The notes: generated from the sequence alone by a model not told the origin. DNA of 64,000 nucleotides from Roseovarius salinarum (GCF_002834145.1 NZ_PHNT01000010.1:1-64000), one strand, 5' to 3'; numbered from the stretch's first letter, positions 19,276 to 29,731 are shown. Program-made: numbers and translations.

Positions 19276-19899
19276 ATGACCAGAGAAACCCCGAGTGTAG
19301 ACGACATCGCGCGTGACATCGTCGCGCGCGAGGGCGGCTTCGTGAACGACCCCGACGATCCGGGCGGGGCGACCAACCACGGCGTGACGATCGGCACGAT
19401 GCGGCGTCTGGGCCTGGACCTCGACCGCGACGGCGACGTTGACGTGGCAGACGTGCGTGCGCTCAGCCGGGACGACGCGGTGCGCGTCTTCGTCGAGCAC
19501 TACTTCCACCGTCCGCGGATCACCGAATTGCCCTCCGTTCTGCGGCCGAGCGTCTTTGACATGTACGTCAACGCCGGCTCCAACGCGGTGCGCATCCTGC
19601 AGCGGCTGCTGCGGCGCATGGGGCAGACGGTCGCCGTGGATGGCGTGATCGGCCCGCAGACCGCGCAGGCCACCCGGGCGGCGGCACGCGCCGCGCCGGA
19701 TCACATCGCCGACGCCTACGGCATCGCGCGGCGCAACTACTACCTCCGGCTGGCCGACGCGCGGCCCAAGCTGCGCAAGTTCGCCCGCACCCGCGCGGGC
19801 GGCAAGGGCGGGTGGATCAAGCGCGCCGAAAGCTTCATCGCGCCGCACTACCACCTGAGCGCGGCGGAATTCGAGGAAAGGGTCGCGGCATGGGACTGA
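19276..19899 (+). CDS. GH108 N-acetylmuramidase (phage/GTA-type endolysin)
   Basis: 207 residues from the ATG at 19276. The N-terminal glycoside hydrolase 108 motif is clear: catalytic Glu19 in AREGGFVNDPDDPGGATNHGVT. A C-terminal peptidoglycan-binding-3 type part (VDGVIGPQTAQATRAA and after) follows. The enzyme cuts the glycan backbone of peptidoglycan and would need the holin encoded immediately downstream (10-bp overlap) to reach it. In R. capsulatus a GH108 endolysin and holin release the gene transfer agent. Located inside the ccm gene cluster. Confidence 0.92.
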   Translation: MTRETPSVDDIARDIVAREGGFVNDPDDPGGATNHGVTIGTMRRLGLDLDRDGDVDVADVRALSRDDAVRVFVEHYFHRPRITELPSVLRPSVFDMYVNAGSNAVRILQRLLRRMGQTVAVDGVIGPQTAQATRAAARAAPDHIADAYGIARRNYYLRLADARPKLRKFARTRAGGKGGWIKRAESFIAPHYHLSAAEFEERVAAWD

Positions 19900-20465
19900 T
19901 CGCGAAGGCACTGGATTTCCTGTTCGGCGGCGGCCGCAACGTGGTGGCTGAAACCGCAGAGGTGTTCCGAGAGAATGCCGAGGCCGGCGCGGCGCGCGCG
20001 GCCGCGCTGCGCGGCGAGACGCTGGAACAGTTCGCCGCCGAATTCGCAGGGGCACGCCGCGGCCGCTTCGACAGGCTGATCGACGCGCTCAACCGGTTGC
20101 CGCGCCCTGCAATGGCCTTCGGCACGCTGGCCCTGTTCGCGACGGCAATGGCCGACCCGGCATGGTTCGCGGCGCGCATGCAGGGGCTGGCCTTGGTGCC
20201 CGAACCGCTGTGGTGGCTTCTGGGCGCGGTCGTGTCCTTCTATTTCGGCGCGCGCCACCAGTTCAAGGGACAGCAGTTCCAGCGTGAGATCGCGGCGACC
20301 ATGACGCGCACACCGCGGGTGATCGACAACATCGCCCGTCTCGAGGCCCTGCGCCACGACAGCCCCGGCGCGGCCGACACCGGCCATGACGCGCGCGTGT
20401 CCGCCCGTGCCACCGCCCCCGAGGACAACGCGGCCCTCAACGCGTGGCGCGCGCGCCGCGGCTGA
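19890..20465 (+). CDS. Holin family protein (3-TM type)
   Basis: 191 residues, ATG overlapping the endolysin end by 10 bp. N-terminal amphipathic part (GLIAKALDFLFGG, then Ala/Glu-rich helix), two strong membrane segments at about 73-92 and 100-122 (PLWWLLGAVVSFYFGARHQFKGQ), and a hydrophilic C-terminal tail. This order matches the holin family found beside GH108 muramidases in Rhodobacterales. It would open the inner membrane for the endolysin. Confidence 0.85.
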   Translation: MGLIAKALDFLFGGGRNVVAETAEVFRENAEAGAARAAALRGETLEQFAAEFAGARRGRFDRLIDALNRLPRPAMAFGTLALFATAMADPAWFAARMQGLALVPEPLWWLLGAVVSFYFGARHQFKGQQFQREIAATMTRTPRVIDNIARLEALRHDSPGAADTGHDARVSARATAPEDNAALNAWRARRG

Positions 20466-20533
20466 GGGACGCGGCGGGCCACAGCGTCGCGCAACTGTGA
20501 TCCTCCGCCGCAGGTGGCGGTTGTCGAATCCCG

Positions 20534-20562
20534 TTGGCGCCGAGCGGACAAAGCTCTATAAA
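20534..20562 (+). promoter_or_regulatory. Strong sigma70-type promoter placing the start at the ccmF ATG
   Basis: TTGGCG (20534-20539), a 17-bp spacer and TATAAA (20557-20562). The expected transcription start, 6-8 nt after the -10, falls on the ccmF ATG at 20569. No Shine-Dalgarno sequence is visible, so a leaderless mRNA is predicted. Confidence 0.6.
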
Positions 20563-20568
20563 ACTCTC

Positions 20569-22542
20569 ATGATTACAGAGCTTGGCCACTTCGCCCTGAT
20601 CCTCGCGTTCCTCGTCGCCTGTTTCCAGTCGCTCGTGCCCCTGGTCGGTGCGCAGCGAAGATGGCCGGGCTGGATGGCCTCGGCCGAGCCCGCGGCCAGC
20701 GTTCAGTTCATGCTGGTCGCGGTCTCCTTCGCCGCGTTGACATGGGCCTTCGTGACATCGGACTTCTCGCTGCGTCTGGTCGTGCTCAACAGCCATTCGG
20801 CCAAGCCGCTTCTCTACAAGATCACCGGCGTCTGGGGGAACCACGAGGGCTCCATGCTTCTGTGGGTGCTGATCGTGTCGCTCTTCGGTGCCTTCGCCGC
20901 GTGGTTCGGTGGCAATCTGCCGCCGGGGCTGAGGGCGCGCGTCCTGTCCGTGCAGGGCATGATCGGGGCGGCCTTCCTGGCGTTCATCCTGTTCACCTCC
21001 AACCCCTTCCTGCGCGTGGGCACGCCGCCTTTCGACGGGCAGGATCTCAACCCGCTGCTGCAGGACCCGGGTCTCGCCTTTCATCCGCCGTTCCTCTACC
21101 TCGGTTACGTCGGGCTCTCGATGACCTTCTCGTTCGCCGTGGCCGCCCTGATCGAGGGGCGCGTCGATGCCGCGTGGGGCCGCTGGGTGCGCCCCTACAC
21201 GCTGGCCGCCTGGATCTTCCTGACCATCGGCATCGGGCTGGGCAGCTGGTGGGCCTATTACGAACTCGGCTGGGGCGGCTTCTGGTTCTGGGACCCGGTC
21301 GAGAACGCGTCCTTCATGCCGTGGCTGATCGCCGCCGCTCTGCTTCATTCGGCGATCGTGGTGGAAAAGCGCGAGGCGCTGAAAAGCTGGACGGTCCTGC
21401 TGGCCATCGTCGCCTTCGGCTTCTCCATGATCGGGGCCTTCATCACCCGCTCGGGCATCATCACCTCCGTCCACGCCTTCGCCAGCGACCCCGACCGGGG
21501 CGTGTTCCTGCTGTTGATCCTCGCGGTCTTCATGATGGGGGCGCTGACGCTTTTCGCCGCGCGGTCACAGGCCATGCAGGCGCGCGGCGTCTTCTCGCTG
21601 GTCAGCCGCGAATCGGCGCTGGTGACGAACAACATCCTGCTGGGCGTTTCGGCCTTCGTCGTCTTCGTGGGCACGATCTGGCCGCTGGTGGCCGAGATGG
21701 CCTTCGACCGCAAGCTGTCGGTGGGCGCGCCGTTCTTCAACATGGCCTTCACGCCCTTCATGGTGGTGCTGGGGCTGATCCTGCCGGTGGGCGCGATGCT
21801 TCCGTGGAAACGCGCCCGGCTGGGCCGCACGATCCACGGGCTCCGGTATGCCGCGGTGCTGGCGCTGGCCGTGGCGGCGCTCACCTGGGCGGTGCAGACC
21901 GGGCGCAGCGCGCTGGGCCCGGTGGGCCTGTTCCTCGGGACCTGGCTGATCGCCGGTGCGGCGGTGGATCTCTGGTCGCGGACGGGCCGGGCCGGCGGCC
22001 GTGCCTGGCGGCTGCTGCGCCTGCCGCGCGCCGACTGGGGCAAGGCGGTGGCGCACGGTGGTCTCGGTATCGTGATCGCGGGCATCGCCGGGCTCAAGGC
22101 CTGGGAGGTCGAGGACATTCGCACCGTCCAGGTCGGCGAAAGCTTCGAGGTCGCCGGATTCACGCTGACGCTCAACGACGTGCGCGAAGTCGCGGGCCCC
22201 AATTACAACGCCACCCGTGCCGACATCACGCTGGCCCGCGATGGCAGCGTGATCGGCACGATGGAGCCCGAGAAACGGTTCTATCCCGTGGCCAAGATGC
22301 CCACGACGGAAGCGGCGCTGAACAACGGCTTCCTGCGCGACGTCTATGTCGTGATCGGCGACCCGCAGAACAACGGTGGCTGGGCCGTGCGCACCTATTA
22401 CAAGCCGCTGGCCAACTGGATCTGGGGTGGCGCGATCCTGATGGCCTTCGGCGGTGCGCTCAGCCTGAGCGACCGCCGATACCGCGTGGCCGCCGGTGCG
22501 CGCAAGGCGCCGGCCGCGGCGCCCGGGGTGCCCGCGGAATGA
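20569..22542 (+). CDS. ccmF: Cytochrome c-type biogenesis protein, heme lyase CcmF
   Basis: 657 residues, polytopic inner-membrane protein with about 15 hydrophobic segments. The Trp-rich heme-handling (WWD) domain is GWGGFWFWDPVENASFMPW near 235-253. It receives heme from CcmE and, with CcmH, attaches it to apocytochrome c in the periplasm. Start chosen as MITELGHFALILAF, typical for the family; upstream in-frame codons overlap the holin end. Stop overlaps ccmH ATG by 4 bp. Confidence 0.96.
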   Translation: MITELGHFALILAFLVACFQSLVPLVGAQRRWPGWMASAEPAASVQFMLVAVSFAALTWAFVTSDFSLRLVVLNSHSAKPLLYKITGVWGNHEGSMLLWVLIVSLFGAFAAWFGGNLPPGLRARVLSVQGMIGAAFLAFILFTSNPFLRVGTPPFDGQDLNPLLQDPGLAFHPPFLYLGYVGLSMTFSFAVAALIEGRVDAAWGRWVRPYTLAAWIFLTIGIGLGSWWAYYELGWGGFWFWDPVENASFMPWLIAAALLHSAIVVEKREALKSWTVLLAIVAFGFSMIGAFITRSGIITSVHAFASDPDRGVFLLLILAVFMMGALTLFAARSQAMQARGVFSLVSRESALVTNNILLGVSAFVVFVGTIWPLVAEMAFDRKLSVGAPFFNMAFTPFMVVLGLILPVGAMLPWKRARLGRTIHGLRYAAVLALAVAALTWAVQTGRSALGPVGLFLGTWLIAGAAVDLWSRTGRAGGRAWRLLRLPRADWGKAVAHGGLGIVIAGIAGLKAWEVEDIRTVQVGESFEVAGFTLTLNDVREVAGPNYNATRADITLARDGSVIGTMEPEKRFYPVAKMPTTEAALNNGFLRDVYVVIGDPQNNGGWAVRTYYKPLANWIWGGAILMAFGGALSLSDRRYRVAAGARKAPAAAPGVPAE

Positions 22543-23000
22543 AACGCCTGGCGCTGATCCTTTGCCTGCTTGCCGCCCCCGGATGGGCGGTGCAGCCCGA
22601 CGAGATCCTCGACGACCCCGAGCTCGAACAGCGCGCGCGCGACATCTCGGCGGGCCTACGCTGTCTCGTGTGCCGCAACGAATCCATCGACGACTCGAAT
22701 GCCGAGCTGGCCAGGGACCTCCGCCTTCTGGTGCGCGAACGCCTCGAGGCCGGGGACACGAACGAAGAGGTGGTGGATTTCGTCGTCGATCGCTACGGCG
22801 AATACGTGCTGCTGCAGCCCCGCACCGACGGGTGGAACCTCGTCCTCTGGGCAGCCGGGCCGGCGATGCTGTTCCTTGGCGGCGGTATCGCGGCCGTCTA
22901 CCTGCGGCGACGTGCCCGCGCACAGGAGGCGGGCGGCGCGCAGACGGATCACCTGAGCGCCGAGGAACAGGCGCGCCTGCGCGAAATCATGAACGAGTGA
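22539..23000 (+). CDS. ccmH: Cytochrome c maturation protein CcmH (thiol-reducing part)
   Basis: 153 residues, ATGA overlap with ccmF. Signal peptide or N-terminal anchor (1-17), then the redox LRCLVCRN motif with Cys42 and Cys45, and a C-terminal membrane helix near 104-122 (LVLWAAGPAMLFLGGGIAAVYL) followed by a short cytosolic tail. It holds apocytochrome CxxCH thiols reduced for heme attachment. The TPR-bearing CcmI part is not fused here. Confidence 0.95.
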   Translation: MKRLALILCLLAAPGWAVQPDEILDDPELEQRARDISAGLRCLVCRNESIDDSNAELARDLRLLVRERLEAGDTNEEVVDFVVDRYGEYVLLQPRTDGWNLVLWAAGPAMLFLGGGIAAVYLRRRARAQEAGGAQTDHLSAEEQARLREIMNE

Positions 23001-23014
23001 CGCGCCGTCGCCGT

Positions 23015-23042
23015 TTGACACCGGCGCGTTTCCGGGTTTGAT
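23015..23042 (+). promoter_or_regulatory. Candidate promoter of the enoyl-CoA hydratase gene
   Basis: TTGACA (23015-23020), 16-bp spacer, TTTGAT (23037-23042). It lies between the ccmH stop and the GTG at 23083, with GGGAGG at the right place. Pattern match only. Confidence 0.45.
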
Positions 23043-23082
23043 GCGGCCCGCGCCTTTTTGCACATCACCGGGAGGGCCCCCC

Positions 23083-23862
23083 GTGAAGGACTACCAGACG
23101 ATATCGGTCGAGATCGCCGACGACATCGCGGTGCTGCGCCTCGACCGCGCCGACAAGATGAACGCGCTCAATACCCAGATGCGCGCCGAGATCACCGATG
23201 CCGTGCCGGCCGCGGCGCGCGAGGCGCGCGTCGTGGTGATGACCGGCAACGGGTCGGCCTTCTGCTCGGGGCAGGATCTCAGCGATGCCGGCTCCGCCGA
23301 TGCGCTGGATCTCGAACGGGTGCTGCGCGACGAATACGTGCCGATGCTGCGGGCGATCGGCGAATGCGCGGTGCCCACGATCAGTGCCGTCAACGGCCCC
23401 GCGGCCGGGGCGGGGGCCAACCTCGCGCTCGCGGCCGACGTGGTGATCGCGACCGAGAGCGCCTATTTCATGCAGGCGTTCACGCGCATCGGGCTGATGC
23501 CGGATGCCGGCGGCACCTATTGGCTGCCCCGCCAGATGGGCGGGGCCAAGGCGATGGGCGCGGCGCTGTTTGCCGACCCGATCGGCGCCCGTCAGGCAAG
23601 CGACTGGGGCATGATCTGGGAAGCTGTGGAGGACGACGCCTTCGACAACCGCTGGCGCGCGCGCGCGGCGCACCTGGCGGCCGGGCCGACGCAGGCCTAT
23701 GCCAACCTCAAGACGGCGATCCGGCACAGCTGGGACAACGGGCTGGATCGTCAACTCGATCTCGAGGCCCGTCTGCAGGGCGCCTGCGGCAACACGCGCG
23801 ACTTCCGCGAGGGGCTGGTGGCCTTCACCGAAAAGCGCCCCCCGCACTTCGAGGGGCGCTGA
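23083..23862 (+). CDS. Enoyl-CoA hydratase/isomerase, PaaG-like
   Basis: 259 residues from a GTG preceded by GGGAGG; the in-frame ATG at 23038 lacks a ribosome site. Crotonase fold: oxyanion-hole strands TGNGSAFCSGQDL (near 65) and NGPAAGAGANLALAAD (near 105), then LMPDAGGTYWLPRQMGGAKAMG. The Pro-Asp-Ala-Gly-Gly block with an Asp replaces the usual second Glu, as in PaaG, which isomerises a ring-epoxide CoA ester in phenylacetate catabolism. No other paa gene is near, so a general 2,3-enoyl-CoA isomerase role is also possible. Confidence 0.85.
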   Translation: MKDYQTISVEIADDIAVLRLDRADKMNALNTQMRAEITDAVPAAAREARVVVMTGNGSAFCSGQDLSDAGSADALDLERVLRDEYVPMLRAIGECAVPTISAVNGPAAGAGANLALAADVVIATESAYFMQAFTRIGLMPDAGGTYWLPRQMGGAKAMGAALFADPIGARQASDWGMIWEAVEDDAFDNRWRARAAHLAAGPTQAYANLKTAIRHSWDNGLDRQLDLEARLQGACGNTRDFREGLVAFTEKRPPHFEGR

Positions 23863-23916
23863 GGGCCGTCGAGAAGGGGCGCGCGACGCTGGCGGCGCCG
23901 TTGCGCCCGCGGGCGT

Positions 23917-23951
23917 GCTTCATCTTGCCCGAAATACTCCCGCCGGAGGCA
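23917..23951 (+). repeat. 35-nt repeat, copy 1 (convergent junction)
   Basis: The sequence from 23917 to 23951 reappears exactly as its reverse complement at 35396-35430. Both copies lie between two genes that converge. It contains a small CTCC/GGAG dyad and lies near a further GC-rich hairpin (CGCGCCC and GGGCGCG arms at about 23982-23998). A bidirectional termination or mRNA-stabilising element is the simplest reading. Confidence 0.85.
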
Positions 23952-24033
23952 CGCGCCCGCAAGGGCGCCAACAAGAAATGCCGCGCCCGGAGGGCGCGAC
24001 ATTCCGATAGCGGCTCCGCCAAGGACGGCGGGA

Positions 24034-25329
<1,296 letters not shown>

Positions 25330-25401
25330 TGCGTGTCCTTCCTCGGTTGCCTGTGCGCGGCGCGCCCAAGGCGGCTTGTTGAAGTCGGCCTTGCAGGGGG
25401 G

Positions 25402-26811
25402 TCAGCCCTCTCCTGAGGCGGCGTCGGAGAGCCGGGCGATGGTTTCCTCCCGCCCGAGCAAAAGCATCATGTCAAAGACGCTCGGCGTTGCGGATCGCCC
25501 CGCCAGCGCGGCCCGCATGGGCCCCGCCAGCTTACCGAATTTCACGCCTTTCGTCTTGGCAAACCGGTTGGCAACAGCCTCCAGATTGTCCCGCGTCCAA
25601 TTAGCATTTTGCAACTGCGGCGTCAATTCGCCCAGTATACTACGGGATACAGAATCCAGCGCCTTGGCCGCCTTCCCGTCCGGCTCGATCGGGCGTTCAT
25701 CCAGAATAAAATTCGCCTTTTCAAGAAGGTCTGGAAAGGTCTTCACCCTGTCTTTCAGGCAGTAGAGGGCTGCCCGAAGCTGCTGCCTTTTTTCCTGGCT
25801 CAGGGCCGGGCGGTCGGTCGCCGCGAGGAAACCGTCGAGTTCTTGCAGCAGCGCAGCATCGTCGGTCGCGGCCATGTGACGACCGCTGAGATTCTCCAGC
25901 TTCTTGAAATCGAAGCGCGCGGGCGCCTTGTTGATGCCGTCGAGGTCGAACCATTCCAGCGCCTGCGCATCGGTGAAGAACTCGGCGTCACCGTGGCTCC
26001 AGCCCAGCCGTGCGAGGTAGTTGCGCATGCCCGCCGCCGGGTAGCCCATCGCCCGGTACTCTTCCACCGAAAGCGCCCCGTGACGCTTGGACAGCTTCTT
26101 GCCGTCGGGCCCGTGGATCAGCGGGATGTGGGCGTACTCGGGCAGGGGCCACCCCATCGCCCGGTAGATCAGCGACTGGCGCGCGGCATTGTTGAGGTGG
26201 TCGTCGCCGCGGATCACGTGGGTGACACCCATGTCGTGATCGTCCACCGCCACCGCGAGCATGTAGACCGGCGAGCCGTCCGAGCGCAGCAGCACCATGT
26301 CGTCGAGCTGGTCGCTGCGCACGGTCACCTTGCCCTGCACGTGGTCGGCTATGACGGTGTTGCCCTCGCGCGGGGCCTTCAGGCGGACCACGTGGGGCGC
26401 GTCGGGGTGCGTGGACGGGTCGGCGTCGCGCCACGGGCTGCGGTATAGGGTCGAGCGCCCGGCGGCACGCGCCTCCTCGCGGAAGGCCTGGATTTCCTCG
26501 GGCGTGGCGAAGCACTTGTAGGCGGTGCCCTCGCCCAGCATCCGGTGCGCGACCTCGCGGTGCCGCTCGGCGCGCGCCGCCTGGCTGATGACCTCGCCGT
26601 CGTAGTCGAGCCCCAGCCACGCCAGCCCGTCCAGGATCGCCTGCATGGCCTCGGGGGTGGAACGCTCGCGGTCGGTGTCCTCGATGCGCAGCAGGAATGT
26701 GCCGCCGCGGCCGCGCGCGTAAAGCCAGTTGAACAACGCGGTCCGCGCCCCGCCGATATGCAGGAAGCCGGTGGGCGAGGGGGCGAAACGGGTCACGACC
26801 TGCTGGGACAT
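25402..26811 (-). CDS. gltX: Glutamyl-tRNA synthetase
   Basis: 469 residues from ATG 26811. Class I signatures: [20 protein letters not shown] (HIGH region) near 10 and KLSKRHG (KMSKS region) near 244, followed by the anticodon-binding domain. Charges tRNA-Glu, possibly also tRNA-Gln given alphaproteobacterial practice. The anticodon-binding part (about 25561-25800) is clearly richer in A+T than the rest of the gene and its neighbours. The long upstream frame extension is antisense to comEC and rejected. Confidence 0.97.
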   Translation of the reverse strand: MSQQVVTRFAPSPTGFLHIGGARTALFNWLYARGRGGTFLLRIEDTDRERSTPEAMQAILDGLAWLGLDYDGEVISQAARAERHREVAHRMLGEGTAYKCFATPEEIQAFREEARAAGRSTLYRSPWRDADPSTHPDAPHVVRLKAPREGNTVIADHVQGKVTVRSDQLDDMVLLRSDGSPVYMLAVAVDDHDMGVTHVIRGDDHLNNAARQSLIYRAMGWPLPEYAHIPLIHGPDGKKLSKRHGALSVEEYRAMGYPAAGMRNYLARLGWSHGDAEFFTDAQALEWFDLDGINKAPARFDFKKLENLSGRHMAATDDAALLQELDGFLAATDRPALSQEKRQQLRAALYCLKDRVKTFPDLLEKANFILDERPIEPDGKAAKALDSVSRSILGELTPQLQNANWTRDNLEAVANRFAKTKGVKFGKLAGPMRAALAGRSATPSVFDMMLLLGREETIARLSDAASGEG

Positions 26812-26818
26812 GCGCGAA

Positions 26819-26837
26819 TTAACCTTTCGGTAACCAT
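26819..26837. promoter_or_regulatory. CtrA-like site between gltX and comEC
   Basis: TTAA (26819-26822), 7 nt, then GTAACCAT (26830-26837). This is one base from the classical CtrA TTAA-N7-TTAA site and ends with the Rhodobacterales ACCAT. It is 52 nt before the comEC start and 8 nt from the gltX start, so CtrA bound here could activate comEC and would also cover the gltX leader. Confidence 0.5.
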
Positions 26838-26889
26838 GCGGAAATAGCCTCCGCGCCTGTCTATCGGCCCGCCGGAAGGGAGACAAGAC

Positions 26890-28920
26890 TTGGGCGTTCG
26901 GCAATGGCTCGCGGCCGGCTGGCTCGCGCAGCGCGGCCACCTTTTCCCCTGGGTGCCCGTCTTCGTGGCCGCCGGCGTGGGCCTCTATTTCGCGCTGAAG
27001 GTCGAGCCGCCGGCCGTGCTTTACCTTTACGTCGCGGCCGGGGTGCTCGGCCTCGGGGTCGTGGCCGCACGCGCCGGGCCGGTCGCCGGCCCCGTTCTCT
27101 GGGCGCTCGCGCTTTGCGGGGCGGGGCTTTGCCTTGCGGGGTTGCGCGCGCAGATGGTGGCCGAACCGGTGCTGGGGTGGCGCTACTATGGCCCCGTCAC
27201 GGGGCGGGTCGTGGACATCGACCGCTCCGCCTCGGACGCGGTGCGGCTGACGCTCGACCGGGTCGTGCTGCGCGACGTCGCGCCGGCGCGGACACCCGCG
27301 CGCGTGCGCGTGTCGCTCCACGGCGAACAGGGGTTCGTGGACCCGCGGCCCGGGCTGCGCGTCACACTGACCGGCCACCTGTCGCCGCCCGGCGGGCCGG
27401 TGGAGCCCGGCGGCTTCGATTTCCAGCGCCATGCCTGGTTCGACCGATTGGGCGCGGTGGGCTATACGCGCACCCCGGTTCTTGCGCTGGCCCCGCCCGA
27501 GCCCGGCGCGCTGCCCGTGTTTTCCGCGCGCATGGCGCTATCGGACCGTGTCCGGGCCGGCCTGCCGGGCGAGGCAGGGGCCTTCGCCGCGGCGATCATG
27601 ACCGGCGACCGCGCCGCGATCGGCCAGGAAACGCTGCGCGCGCTCCGGGTGTCGAACCTTGCCCACCTGCTCGCGATCTCGGGTCTGCACATGGGGTTGC
27701 TGGCCGGTTTCGTCTTCGCGCTTTTCCGGCTGGGGTTTGCCGCGGTGCCCACCCTCGGCCTGCGGGTGCCCGCCAAGAAGCTGTCCGCGGCGATGGCGCT
27801 GGCGGTCGCGGCGGGCTACCTTGCGCTGTCGGGTGGCAACGTGGCGACGGAGCGGGCCTTCGTGATGGCCGCGGTCGCGCTGGTCGCGGTGATGCTCGAC
27901 CGGCGCGTGCTCAGCCTGCGGGCGGTCGCGCTCGCGGCCACGTTGATGCTGGCCTGGCGGCCCGAGGCGCTGCTTGGCCCCGGATTCCAGATGTCCTTCG
28001 CGGCGACCACCGCGCTGGTGGTGGTGTTCGGGCTGATCCGCGATCACGGTCTCTCTCTGGGACCGGTCTGGCTGAAACCGGTGTCGGCGGTGGTGATCTC
28101 TTCGGCGGTGGCCGGGCTGGCCACGGCGCCCGTGGCGGCCGCGCATTTCAACCAGTTCGCGCACTACGGGCTGCTGGCCAACCTGCTCAGCGTGCCGCTG
28201 ATGGGGGCGCTGGTGATGCCGGCGGCGGTGCTTTCGGCCTGCCTGATGCCGTTCGGGCTTGAGGCCGCGGGGCTCTGGGTGATGGGGTTGGGGCTGCGCT
28301 GGATTCTCGGCGTGGCCCATTGGGTTGCGGGCCTGGACGGTGCACGCGGCACCGTGGTCAGCCCCGACTGGCCCGTGCTGCCGCTGATGGCGTTCGGTGC
28401 GCTGGTGCTCGCGCTGTGGCAGGGGCGGGGCCGGCTGGCGGGGGGCGTGCCCGTGGCGGTGGCGCTGCTGCTCTGGGCCCGGACCGAGCGCCCCGATGTC
28501 CTGATCGCCGACACCGGCCGGCTGGTGGGCGTGATGACCGAGTCGGGCCGCGCCCTGAGCCATCCGCGCGGCGCCGGCTTCGTGGCGGCCAACTGGTTGG
28601 AGAACGACGGCGACGCGGCGGCGCAGGAGGGTGCGGCCGCCCGCTGGTCGGAACGGTCCGCTGTCGCCATGCCGGTGGTGGCGTTGCGCGGCAAGCGCGC
28701 GGCCCGTGATTTCGAGGGTTGCACGGCGGGGAAATGGGTGGTGCTGACCGTGGCGCCGCCCGAGGCGCTGGCGCCTGGCGCGGCCTGCCGGGTCGTGCAC
28801 CCCGGCACGTTGCGCGAAACGGGGGCGTTGGCGCTGTATCGTCGGGGGAAGGGGATGCGCGTTGTTTCGGCCCGCGACGTGACAGGCCGGCGGCTGTGGA
28901 ACACGCCGCCCGACGGCTGA
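26890..28920 (+). CDS. comEC: ComEC/Rec2 family DNA uptake channel
   Basis: 676 residues, TTG start with AAGGGAG upstream. N-terminal membrane segments, then an OB-fold-type soluble region (about 90-180, [23 protein letters not shown]), and the competence domain starting with [18 protein letters not shown] near 256, with about eight further helices. The C-terminal part is a short remnant without the Zn ligands of the metallo-beta-lactamase domain found in many ComEC proteins. It translocates single-stranded DNA across the inner membrane; in R. capsulatus it is required to receive GTA DNA. Convergent with lexA. Confidence 0.92.
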   Translation: MGVRQWLAAGWLAQRGHLFPWVPVFVAAGVGLYFALKVEPPAVLYLYVAAGVLGLGVVAARAGPVAGPVLWALALCGAGLCLAGLRAQMVAEPVLGWRYYGPVTGRVVDIDRSASDAVRLTLDRVVLRDVAPARTPARVRVSLHGEQGFVDPRPGLRVTLTGHLSPPGGPVEPGGFDFQRHAWFDRLGAVGYTRTPVLALAPPEPGALPVFSARMALSDRVRAGLPGEAGAFAAAIMTGDRAAIGQETLRALRVSNLAHLLAISGLHMGLLAGFVFALFRLGFAAVPTLGLRVPAKKLSAAMALAVAAGYLALSGGNVATERAFVMAAVALVAVMLDRRVLSLRAVALAATLMLAWRPEALLGPGFQMSFAATTALVVVFGLIRDHGLSLGPVWLKPVSAVVISSAVAGLATAPVAAAHFNQFAHYGLLANLLSVPLMGALVMPAAVLSACLMPFGLEAAGLWVMGLGLRWILGVAHWVAGLDGARGTVVSPDWPVLPLMAFGALVLALWQGRGRLAGGVPVAVALLLWARTERPDVLIADTGRLVGVMTESGRALSHPRGAGFVAANWLENDGDAAAQEGAAARWSERSAVAMPVVALRGKRAARDFEGCTAGKWVVLTVAPPEALAPGAACRVVHPGTLRETGALALYRRGKGMRVVSARDVTGRRLWNTPPDG

Positions 28921-28937
28921 TGCCGCGGGCGCACGGC

Positions 28938-29639
28938 TCAGTACGTGCGGATCAGCCCGACCAGCCGCCCCTGGATGCGCACCTTGTCCTCTGGCAGAAC
29001 CCGGGTTTCGTAAGCCGGGTTCGCCGCCTCCAGCGCGATGGCGTGGCCACGGTGGTGGAACCGCTTGAGCGTCGCCTCCTGGTCCTCGATAAGCGCCACC
29101 ACGATGTCGCCGTTGTCGGCGGTGGCGGTTTCGCGGATCACCACGATGTCGCCGTCGTTGATGCCCGCGTCGATCATCGAGTCGCCCTTGACCTCAAGCG
29201 CGTAGTGTTCGCCGGGGCCTGCGACCATCGCGCCTGGCACGGCGACGTTGTGACTGGCGTGCGCGATCGCGTCGATCGGCACCCCGGCGGCGATGCGGCC
29301 CATCACGGGAAGTTCCAGTGCCGGGGCCTCCGCCACCGGTTGCGCGTTGGCGGGGCGTGGCGACTCGGGCTTGTCGCCCTCGATCACGCGGGGCGTGAAG
29401 CCGCCGGCGGGGTCGCCCGACATGCTTTCGGGAAGCTTGACGATTTCCAGCGCCCGCGCGCGGTGGGCCAGCCGCCGGATGAAGCCGCGCTCCTCCAGCG
29501 CGCTGATCAACCGGTGAATGCCGGACTTGGAACGCAGGTTGAGCGCCTCCTTCATCTCGTCGAAACTGGGGGGCACGCCGTCGCGCTGGATTCGGGAATT
29601 GATGAAATCCAGCAGATCCAGTTGCTTCCGGGTCAACAT
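28938..29639 (-). CDS. lexA: SOS repressor LexA
   Basis: 233 residues, AAGGAG before the ATG. N-terminal winged helix ([33 protein letters not shown]) binds DNA. The self-cleavage site is Ala118-Gly119 in GRIAAGVP, with the catalytic dyad Ser154 (KGDSM) and Lys192 (ATLKRF). RecA filaments trigger cleavage after DNA damage. Autoregulated through the GTTC-N7-GTTC box upstream. In R. capsulatus LexA is also needed for normal CtrA-dependent GTA production. Confidence 0.97.
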   Translation of the reverse strand: MLTRKQLDLLDFINSRIQRDGVPPSFDEMKEALNLRSKSGIHRLISALEERGFIRRLAHRARALEIVKLPESMSGDPAGGFTPRVIEGDKPESPRPANAQPVAEAPALELPVMGRIAAGVPIDAIAHASHNVAVPGAMVAGPGEHYALEVKGDSMIDAGINDGDIVVIRETATADNGDIVVALIEDQEATLKRFHHRGHAIALEAANPAYETRVLPEDKVRIQGRLVGLIRTY

Positions 29640-29672
29640 GCGGCGACTCCTTTCCGCGCGGCGGTTTGGTTT

Positions 29673-29701
29673 GTTCTACGCATGTTCCCGTTTTGTGTCA
29701 A
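29673..29701 (-). promoter_or_regulatory. lexA promoter with alphaproteobacterial SOS box
   Basis: On the minus strand: -35 TTGACA (29701-29696), a 17-bp spacer and -10 TAGAAC (29678-29673). The SOS box GTTC-N7-GTTC (29673-29687 on the plus strand) overlaps the spacer and -10, so bound LexA would block RNA polymerase. The start codon is at 29639. Confidence 0.9.
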
Positions 29702-29731
29702 GCCGAAGCCGGCAAATGGGCGGCGGGCGGC

